In this document: positions 57,089 through 64,000 of the stretch, piece by piece
How the letters are laid out: every line of letters starts with the position of its first letter
Numbering within the stretch: position 1 is the stretch's first letter
Assembly: GCA_011316305.1 (NCBI GenBank)
Contig: SAUG01000035.1
Coordinates: 434,001-498,000, forward strand
Direction: 5' to 3'
Length of the DNA: 64,000 nucleotides
Source: Rusavskia elegans
Taxonomy: Eukaryota > Ascomycota > Lecanoromycetes > Teloschistales > Teloschistaceae
Translations under genes and position numbers: made by a program
The notes under the pieces: model-generated
The model's input: the letters and a program-made list of their open reading frames with translations, nothing else
Told to the model about the DNA's origin: nothing
Database searches by the model: none

Positions 57089-57829
57089 TCAAAATCGTCC
57101 TCCAGCACTCCCGTATGCCTCAGAAGTCGGGTAGCTGAAATGATAGGGTGCCATCGTCTGGACACTCCCACGCTTCCATCCTTCGATCTCACTGATCTGC
57201 TGATGGAACGGTTGGATAGCGGTCATCCCTACTGTAGCGCTGGCGCGTGGACTAATGCCGAAATGTGCTTTGTTCTGCCGCTTGTACGCTTCCATATAGT
57301 CCTCTGGCTGACTAAACCCAGTCTCGGTGGTTTCAGGTGTCCTGCTCAGGTATCCCTTTCTAGCCTCCTCTTGTTGGGCCTTTCTGGTCTCAATGGCGGC
57401 TTCCACGCGAGCGGACCTGCTTTGGAGCTCTTGGATCTCGCGAGACAGCAGCTTTTGCAGTTGAACGGAGTTGATGATGTAGTATGGACCGGATTCTGTA
57501 ATGGTGTCTCGGAGGACGTCTTTGGGATCATCATAAACAACCATTTTGTATTCATCCAATAGGTCGTCGAGGCATCTGTTCTTCATCCCGATCTCCTGAG
57601 GGGGATCAACGTCAGCTGTGACGAATGGTAATATTGACTTCGAGGGGAATAAGCAAATCACAGGATGCTTCTTGCTTACCCAATACGGTCGGGCTGTACC
57701 GATCTCCTGACCGTAATTGGAGGATACGCAAGCTTCATCCCGCGGCGACAGAGTTCGAAGTTCGAAGTTAGGGAAGGACATCCTCGTATCAATCTTGGGA
57801 TCTCTGCCGGGAGATTTAGACCTAGACAT
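57089..57829 (-). CDS. Orphan protein, member 4 of the local 'YYI-core' family
   Basis: An unbroken 246-codon frame exists, but 57596-57679 is almost surely an in-frame 84-nt intron: GTAAGC donor, GCTGAC branch site, CCCTCAG acceptor. Spliced exons 57680-57829 and 57089-57595 give 218 residues. Exon 1 has 'MSFPNFELRTLSPRDEACVS' and ends 'ARPYW' at the splice. Exon 2 has 'LLDEYKMVVYDDPKDVLRD', the core 'YYIINSVQLQKLLSREIQEL', a short coiled coil, and a disordered aromatic tail. No family recognised. Confidence 0.68.
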   Translation of the reverse strand: MSRSKSPGRDPKIDTRMSFPNFELRTLSPRDEACVSSNYGQEIGTARPYWVSKKHPVICLFPSKSILPFVTADVDPPQEIGMKNRCLDDLLDEYKMVVYDDPKDVLRDTITESGPYYIINSVQLQKLLSREIQELQSRSARVEAAIETRKAQQEEARKGYLSRTPETTETGFSQPEDYMEAYKRQNKAHFGISPRASATVGMTAIQPFHQQISEIEGWKRGSVQTMAPYHFSYPTSEAYGSAGGRF

Positions 57830-58597
57830 TATGTCGATGGCAAGGAGAGGCAGACAGTTGATCTAATCAGGAAGAACACAAGTATTAAGATATTCTCTTG
57901 AAGCAGATCAAGGAAACCGACTAAAGTAACAGTTTTAAAATGTGAGTACTTCTAACCAGGCAATTCTCTGGCACAACACAACGCCTTGAACCAAGATTCG
58001 GTGTATCCATGAAAGATCCCTTCGACTGGTGGGGAAGGCATCCGAGAGCTCGAAAGTCAGCCAAACCGGATGTCCTACCAGTGCATGGGATACCACAGCA
58101 GCCAGCGAGTTGAATGCCAGGACACCAAAATAGAAACCTGATATTTTACCCGTGCGTTACATTCCAGAAAAACACTTGACTTGGATCAGCAAGGCGAACG
58201 CCGCTCCACAAGGCTGCCTCCGAGATGCATGACATTTGACTTGCATGGGCCTCACGATCGACAACGCATGACTCGGTGACGAGCATGCATAGTCGAGTCG
58301 AGATCCCCTGTGATTCACGCTAAAACAGTTCCCCGAACACCGAACCATGGTAGAGGAGTTTCAACGCCTTCAAGCTAGGGGAACCCCATGTGCAGCTCCG
58401 TCTACGATTACCATCGGCCAGATTCTAGACCCTTCTCGCTGCCTCAAAAGCAGCGAGTCATTTGTTAGGTGCAACGGGGGGCAGGGGTAGGCCGGTTGAG
58501 CGTCTACCCTGCTCTTTCAGCTTTGGGCTTCGGAATAAGGCATTAGTTCGTGTGCTCGGATGCAGTTGCTGGATTGACAGGGAGTGTTCGTGGCTGA
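57830..58597. other. Intergenic with repeat copy 4
   Basis: No gene is seen. The minus strand of 58020-58105 matches the 3' part of the dispersed repeat. Confidence 0.45.
58020..58105 (-). repeat. Dispersed repeat, copy 4 (partial)
   Basis: On the minus strand 'CCATGCACTGGTAGGACATC', 'GGTTTGGCTGACTTTCGAGC', 'TCGGATGCCTTCCCCACCAG' and TCGAAGGG follow one another. Copy 3 has the same order (CATGCATTGGTAGAGCATC, TTTGGCTGGCGGTCGAG, TCGGATGCCTACTCCGCCAAG, TCGAAGGG). The CCGGACACTAAGCCTAT core is missing here. Confidence 0.6.
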
Positions 58598-58810
58598 ATG
58601 GCTTCTGCATTGGCTAAGGTCTTCGACCAAGTCAGCCTGGCGAACGAGAAAGCCCGTGAGTTTGAGTACGAGCGCTGGGCAGTCATCAACAGTCTGTTGT
58701 TCTCATACCGTACGATTCGAATCAAGGACAATTTCCAAACGAACGAAGCACCGGAAGTCAAAGAACCACCTGGCTTTTCTCTCAATCATCCAATACTCAA
58801 ACCATCATGA
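58598..58810 (+). CDS. Small ORF overlapping the next gene by ATGA
   Basis: 70 residues, charged: 'ANEKAREFEYERWAVINSLL' then 'NEAPEVKEPPGFSLNHPILK'. It ends with TGA at 58808-58810, inside the ATG (58807-58809) of the membrane-protein frame. Either an independent small protein, an upstream cistron, or the true N-terminus of the membrane protein severed by a one-base frameshift or unrecognised splice. I tested obvious GT-AG joins by frame and none fitted well. Confidence 0.45.
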   Translation: MASALAKVFDQVSLANEKAREFEYERWAVINSLLFSYRTIRIKDNFQTNEAPEVKEPPGFSLNHPILKPS

Positions 58811-59415
58811 ATGATTTCACACTCGTCTTCGGACTGGTCTTCGCACAGGTTTGGTTCATCGCATACGTCCTCGCAATCTGGGACGACTGTCACGCTGTAT
58901 TCAGTCGACTACCAACCATCAGATCGACGTTGGACCAACCCCAAAATCCGCCGAACAGAATCTGTCATGCTCGCTCTCAGGACCTTCAGCATGAGGTCAC
59001 CAGTTTGTCAAAGACACATGTTTACCTGAGACTCTGCCTCTTATTCGGAAAACTCCTGGCGCCTGTTGAATTGCTGGTCCTCTGCAAACCCGAACTCTGG
59101 CGTATCGAGGAGCTGCACCTTGGACTCGTTGCTATGATCTTCAGCATCGCAATCATGTGGCTCAATTGTCTCTGTCCGGGTCTCATAGGCGCCCATTCTT
59201 GCGAGGCTTGGAAAAGACATATTCTCCATTCGGGAGGGATTGCCTTATTGTCTACCGTATTCGTGGGATCGTTGCTCGATTTTTCACTTGAGGCAACCAT
59301 GTGTGTGTGTTTCCCTTGTGCGTTGAATATGGGGGGGAACTTGGCAATGGCATGGCATCAGAGGAGTGATGAGCGTCCGTGTTTCTGGAAAGATAAAGGC
59401 GAGAAAGACGAATGA
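58807..59415 (+). CDS. Multi-pass membrane protein, function unknown
   Basis: 202 residues with about four hydrophobic segments: 'TLVFGLVFAQVWFIAYVLAI', 'LRLCLLFGKLLAPVELLVL', 'LGLVAMIFSIAIMWLNCLCP' and 'GGIALLSTVFVGSLLDFSLE'. Eight or more Cys, several within membrane spans. The tail is charged ('WKDKGEKDE'). It begins directly with a membrane segment and overlaps the end of the preceding small frame by 4 nt. No family recognised. It is the only plus-strand gene among the minus-strand YYI-core genes. Confidence 0.6.
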   Translation: MNDFTLVFGLVFAQVWFIAYVLAIWDDCHAVFSRLPTIRSTLDQPQNPPNRICHARSQDLQHEVTSLSKTHVYLRLCLLFGKLLAPVELLVLCKPELWRIEELHLGLVAMIFSIAIMWLNCLCPGLIGAHSCEAWKRHILHSGGIALLSTVFVGSLLDFSLEATMCVCFPCALNMGGNLAMAWHQRSDERPCFWKDKGEKDE

Positions 59416-59548
59416 GGCCGTGAGTGTTTGGTTGAACGGGATTCGGCATTACCCCCTACTACACGAAAAAGTACGCTGCCCCGATCTCATGTCCTCAACG
59501 CTCCTTCATTAAGATCATCTCTGACATTACATCGCAGTCTTGCTATTG

Positions 59549-61429
59549 CTACATCCGTCCTTCGGTATCACAAACATTACATTCCCATAGCATCTTTGGT
59601 CTCTGACCTTGTTGCAGTATCCAACATACTGTCACGGCATGCTCATGCCTCACCAACGCTCTGATCTTCTCTTGTTCCTTCAGTGCACCTTCGTGATTTT
59701 GACTAGGCCCTTGAAGTGCGATTGCGTCATCCTCGATGGCAGGAATGGAAGTGTCCGTCTCGTATCGCGCCCGTTCCGCCTCGTCCGGTGCCTCCACTTT
59801 CACGATCCTGTAGATAGTTGGGTAAGTCTCTCCGATGCTCAGTGGGCGATGCCAGACCTTGACATCTGAACCGTTTCCTTTTCCTTTTCCCACTCCCATC
59901 CCCCCTTTCACCCCTGGTTCGGGATCAGGGGCAAAGGGAAATATGCGCAATTCGTTCACAGTGGACAAAGGAGTATCGGCACTGTTCGCTGTTCCGGCGC
60001 TTTTAGGCTCGGCAGATAGTGCGTTTGGGTAGACTGTTTCCTTGGGTACGACTCCCCCAGCCCCGGCAATTTGGCGAAAGGTAGCTCCACGTTCTACGGT
60101 ACTCGGCAGAGGGTGATGCCAGGGTTTGAGATCCGGGCCCTTTCCTTTTCCCGCTCCCATTCCCCGTTTCGCTCTGGGATCCGACGTAGGGGTGAAGGGA
60201 AATTGGCGGTATCCATTCACAGTGGACGGTGGAGTACCGGCACCTTTCGTTGGTTCGGCGCTTCTGGGCTCGGCAGATCGGGCGCTCGTGTGGAGTGCTT
60301 CCTTGTGTGCTATATCCCACCTCCAGCCAGGTTGGCAAATGAGGGTTTGACGTTCTCCGGTACTCGGTGGGGGATGCCAGACGTTGCGGACTGGTTGTAT
60401 TGCATTCCCTGCTTGGATACCTGAACCTACTGCGGGCTGTGGCATAGGTTTAGGGAGGTAGACTGTTTCCTTGGGTACGACTCCCGAAGTCCAGCCAGAT
60501 TGGTGAATGGTAGCTTGACGTTCTCCGGTACTCGGTAGAGGATGCCAGACGTTGCGAACTGGCTCCCTTCTTTTTCCCGCTTGGATCTCTGAACCTAGTA
60601 CGGGTTGTGGCATAGGTCTAGGGAGGTAGACTGCCTCCTTGGGTGTTACTCCCCAAGTCCCGCCAGGTTGGTGAAATGTAGCTTGACGTTCTCCGGTACT
60701 CGGTGGGCGATGCCAGGCATTCCTAATTGGTTCATTTTCATTTCCCACTTGGATTCCTAGATTTACTACGGGTTGTGGTATAGATTTAGGAAGGAGTGTG
60801 CGGAAGCTATGAACAGCAGGCGAACAGGTAGTGTTCTGTGTCTCCAGGACAATAGGCTCAGTGAACTGTACTCTCTTGTTGACCGCTCCGTCGAGTGCGG
60901 GTGCTTCCGTCGAGCCAGAGTCTCCAATTGCCGTATCGTCCTCTGGAGTCTCATCGTTCGCCTTCCTTTTGTATTTGACAGTCGGTGTCTTATTCTTCTT
61001 GTGCTGGGCAAGAATCGCCTTGTTGAGTTTGTCCATGGTAATGTAGTAGGTTGCAAGGCGATAGGCTCCGTCGTGGAAAATGCTGACGACGTGTTTGGCC
61101 AGACCCAATTGGGAGAAATAGCTGGCTGAAGCTTGGTATGGCTTTGTGAGTCTCTGGAAGGTTGTTTAGCGGTTGCTTGATACCGTAGGGAGTATTTTTA
61201 GCTAAGGGAATAGTGGATAAGCTGTTATTGAAAGTAACTGATGCAGGTCTCCAGAATAGAAGACATTGAAAGGGAGCACTACCTAGAATGGTCTCTGTAA
61301 AGAGTTCTTATCCACACGGCAATTCTCACAGATCATGTCGGCGATTCTGTCCTCGTCTTCGGTCGGGACTTTATGGATTCCCAACATGGTCCAAGGAGAA
61401 AGATTATTTTGAGAAACAGGTTTGTCCAT
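59549..61429 (-). CDS. Tandem-repeat orphan protein, member 5 of the local 'YYI-core' family
   Basis: Main exon 59549-61153 (535 codons, first Met-like codon is not ATG, so an upstream exon is required). Proposed exon 1 61316-61429 encodes 'LGIHKVPTEDEDRIADMICE' and ends after 'CENCR'; 162-nt intron, phase 0, with acceptor CTTCCAG; the donor GTGTGG is weak. About 572 residues. The core 'YYITMDKLNKAILAQHKK' lies early in exon 2. Then come three 56-residue repeats (60275-60778) each with 'PQPV', 'NVWHPxPSTGERQAT' and 'GVxPKExVYLP', followed by two longer units (about 59840-60274) that keep the WH-P-PST and VVPKETVY modules around an inserted 'STVNxxRxFPFxP' plus 'KRGMGAGKGKG' block. The C-terminus ends 'MLWECNVCDTEGRM'. 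Confidence 0.6.
59840..60778 (-). repeat. Coding tandem repeats inside the 59.5-kb gene
   Basis: Three units of about 168 bp (60275-60778) and two larger units of about 260 bp (59840-60274). All lengths are multiples of three and the frame is open throughout, so the array is kept as protein. The larger units look like the small unit with an added Gly/Lys-rich and Phe-Pro-Phe segment. Confidence 0.8.
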
Positions 61430-62052
61430 AGTATGAGCCGTATCGATGGATTTGGTGCTGACGTACTTGAATGCGGCTCTTGGAGGCTAGTTTATGAATG
61501 AGAGGTGTATAGCGTGGACTGATTGAACGATGAAAACCCACTGAGAAGGTGGACTAGAAAAGAAGAAATCCAGGAATAACTCAAGATGGGAGATTTACTT
61601 GACGCACATTTCGTGAAACGCTTACCACGTCAAGGGGATCATCGATCCAGGCATCCTGCTGCCTTCGTCCTACAGGCCTCTCGATCGATGTTTGCTCTTC
61701 CACTCACCCATTGAGATGCTTAGACGCTCCTGTCATGCCGGCATGAGATCGTGTGGAATGATAATCTGGCTGAACTTGACACCATCTTTAGGACCTATGT
61801 TTGTGCCAGCACATGAAGAAATAGCAGCTGTCTTTTCCAAACTGAGATATCTCGCTGAGCACCTACCCAGAATGTTCATGCTGATTTCCAAAGTGATGCC
61901 ACCAAAGTCAACACAATTGATCATATCAGTCCTAGCTACTCCACCAAACCCTGAATTTGTAATCTCTCCCAAATCACCAAAATCAATGACCATTCCTGAC
62001 TTCAACATCTCCACCATTTGTCGTGAACATGCCCTCCACCGCTTTTAGCGGC
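61430..62052. other. Intergenic, no gene seen
   Basis: Promoter side of the repeat-protein gene and 3' side of the 62-kb gene. The stretch just left of 62053 is similar to the 3' flank of the 63-kb gene. Confidence 0.45.
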
Positions 62053-62770
62053 CTAGTCAGAATCCTCCACAATCTCGTATCCTGTTGCAGCAACAAACTC
62101 AGCTTCTCCGTCTGCAACCTTGGCGTGCTCCAATTCTTCAGCCGCACGGAGCATGGTAGGAAGATCGTGCTTGAAGACGATGGAGCCATCTAATCCAGTC
62201 AGTATTAAGACATCTAAGACTTATTCAGGACCAGTGCTACCTTCTGTTGCTTTAGTTCGTGTTCCGTTTGCTGGGCCGCGTTTGTTTTTCTCAAAGAGTA
62301 GCCTCGCCCCCATTTCAAGAGTAATCCTCTTCAGATGACTCTGTAACACGTAGTCGAGGGTCTTCATGGGTATGTAGTAGTGAAAACCACCATCCGTTGA
62401 CTCTTTTCGCAAATGTATGATTGGTCGCAACAGGAAACGTCCATCGTAATCTTTCATGTCGATGTTGATAGACCCATTTGGAACGGTAATTTCCTAATAA
62501 ACCCTATCAGTGTTGGAGCTCGTGGATGGAGTATTACGCTGTCTGGGCAAGTATAGGCAAGAGAAGGAGAGAGACGTTTACCCAGAGTGGTAAGGATATC
62601 TCGTGTTTTTCTGTGGGGCGTCCTTCAACTTGAGCAACGAAGAACGGATGCTTATTAGCGGGGTTTTCCATGACCAGCTGGCCACATTTGCTGAGCATTT
62701 CTATAGATTTCTCGATGGGAACATTCACTGCTGTCAAGTCGGGGAACTGAAACGTCATTTCGATTTCCAT
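62053..62770 (-). CDS. Orphan protein, member 6 of the local 'YYI-core' family
   Basis: Three exons: 62582-62770, 62241-62493, 62053-62189; introns 62494-62581 (88 nt) and 62190-62240 (51 nt); 192 residues. Exon 1: 'MTFQFPDLTAVNVPIEKSIE' and ends 'ISLPLW' at a phase-0 splice. Exon 2: 'EITVPNGSINIDMKDYDGRF', core 'YYIPMKTLDYVLQSHLKR', 'GARLLFEKNKRGPANGTR'. Exon 3: acidic 'LPTMLRAAEELEHAKVADGE' ending 'YEIVEDSD'. A start 20 codons upstream (62830) is possible. The tandem neighbour at 63156-63735 is a duplicate. No known family. Confidence 0.68.
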
Positions 62771-63155
62771 ATTGAAGTCAAACTCTGTTTGCGAGGTGAC
62801 TGATAGTTGTAGTTGCCGGCACGATAGCATGCAACCAAAATGTCGAGTTTAGCAACCAACTTGGAGAATGTAGCAAAGACAGAAAAAGGTGGGAGGGGCT
62901 GATATTTAAACTACGGAGGTCCCCAGCTCCGTTTAATAGGCGGTAACACAGTGGTGGCATGCCTTGGCGCTACCGGGGACGTGATTGGGTCAACTTAGGG
63001 TATTTATGTTGATGTATCCTGATATCTAGTCCTAGCTACGGCAACAAGGCCTAAGGTCGCAGCTTCCTTCGAATCTCCCGAATGGATACTGCATACTAGC
63101 CTTTGTATCTCCATCATTTGGCCTGAACATACCAACTGCCACCATCAACTGTCTC

Positions 63156-63735
63156 CTATTCGCTATCCTTAGTGTCGGTTTCTCTGTCTGCAAGCCGGAC
63201 GTCCTCAGTGTCGGTTTCTCCGTCTGTAGATTCGGGGGGGGGGGGGTCCACTTCTTGAAGCTCATGTGAGGGCTCACTGGTTTTGCCTTCCGGGACGCCA
63301 TCTGAATCGGTGGAATTCTTAACGGTGATAATTGAAGTTTCATACATATAAGATGTACATAGTTTCAAGTGATGGAACATAGCACGTCGCATCTGATCAT
63401 GGCTGATGGAGGCGGTAAAGCCGGCGGAAGACTTCTCGATCTTCACAGCTTTGTGGATGGGGATGCCAGGCCCAACGGCTCGTTTCCAAACAGCGTCGAG
63501 CCTGTTGCTTGACGGTTCAGGGTCTTGGAGGAGATCGAAAGTCTGAAATACATCATCAGTATTATCCCTTTGAGGAACTGAGATATCATGATTGAATTAC
63601 CCATAGTGGCATTCGATACTTGACATTCTCTTTCCTGCCTTCTGCCACATCATCGCAGAGCTTTCTTGAATCAACTATGGTCATCTTTGTGACCGTCAAA
63701 GTAGGGAAGTGAAAGATGTAGTCCAGAGTCGCCAT
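63156..63735 (-). CDS. Orphan protein, member 7 of the local 'YYI-core' family (tandem duplicate)
   Basis: Exons 63601-63735 and 63156-63542; 58-nt intron (GTAATT...TTTCAG, phase 0); 173 residues. Exon 1 'DYIFHFPTLTVTKMTIVDSR' and ends 'YRMPLW' at the splice, parallel to member 6. Exon 2 'GPGIPIHKAVKIEKSSAGFT', core-like 'FTASISHDQMRRAMFHHLK'. The C-terminal tail is acidic, encoded by a Pro run over G13 (63234-63246, plus strand) and a duplicated ~33-bp unit 'DGETDTED' / 'DRETDTKD'. The 3' end and flank resemble those of member 6 at DNA level. No known family. Confidence 0.68.
63234..63246. repeat. G13 homopolymer in coding sequence
   Basis: Thirteen consecutive G on the plus strand, encoding the Pro run of the 63-kb gene on the minus strand. 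Slippage by one base would move the C-terminus into another open frame (to 63032). Confidence 0.9.
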
Positions 63736-64000
63736 CTTGATCTCTGGTTATGTCTCTGGATGAATTGATAATAGGAATCGTCAAGAGGATAGTATGGATT
63801 AAAGCGTCAGGTGCAAGAAATAAATTTGCGGAAATAGGAAAGAAGAAGAAAAAGTGGGCGAAGATCGGTACTTAAACCGTAAGAGCCGACTACTCCACGA
63901 CGGTCGGACGTCTTAGGGCTTCTATGCTCCTCGTTGACCGCCATGGAGCTTTTACTGAGCAGCAATTACAGGCGGTTTGTTCAAACACGTCCACACTGAT
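63736..64000. other. Promoter side of the 63-kb gene
   Basis: No gene is seen. An A/G-rich patch followed by GGTACTTAAACCGTA near 63850-63885 resembles GATATTTAAACTACGG upstream of member 6 near 62900-62920, suggesting duplicated promoters. Confidence 0.4.

Overview
The window comes from a filamentous ascomycete (Pezizomycotina; a Dothideomycete would fit, but I cannot prove the class). Genes lie on both strands, are cut by short introns (mostly 45-100 nt, GT...RCTRAC...AG), and encode typical fungal versions of eukaryotic housekeeping proteins. Exon joins below are my own readings from splice signals, frame and family expectation.

Region 1, about 1-25 kb, is a dense conserved block: ceramide glucosyltransferase (5' part, cut by the window edge), exopolyphosphatase PPX1, an NMT1/THI5-like solute-binding-fold protein, a sulfotransferase-like P-loop protein, a glutathione S-transferase, adrenodoxin-type ferredoxin, the mitochondrial fusion carrier Ugo1, ribosome-biogenesis factor Rrp15, SRP54, an O-methyltransferase, cytosolic GluRS, mitochondrial uL1, Golgi tether COG2, and two TFIID subunits, TAF11 and TAF6, next to each other. 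Several pairs are divergent and share short promoters (ferredoxin/Ugo1, Rrp15/SRP54, GluRS/uL1m, COG2/TAF11).

Region 2, about 24-43 kb, mixes conserved genes (an amidase with about 11 exons and probably a premature stop, the histone acetyltransferase Rtt109, a long coiled-coil protein) with lineage-specific genes. Two of these, at 24.3 and 32.5 kb, are diverged paralogues with a C-terminal Cys cluster and an intron at the same position.

Region 3, about 42-64 kb, is gene-poor and repeat-bearing. It holds relics of a dispersed repeat (four copies seen), small two-exon orphan genes, and, as the main novelty, seven minus-strand genes that appear to share a core motif (aromatic-Y-I followed by spaced Leu/Ile/Lys). 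In most of them the first exon ends on Trp at a phase-0 intron. One member has grown a large tandem-repeat domain. The last two are a recent tandem duplication still visible in 3' flanking DNA. I recognise no described family here, and the region looks like a locally expanding, fast-evolving gene cluster.
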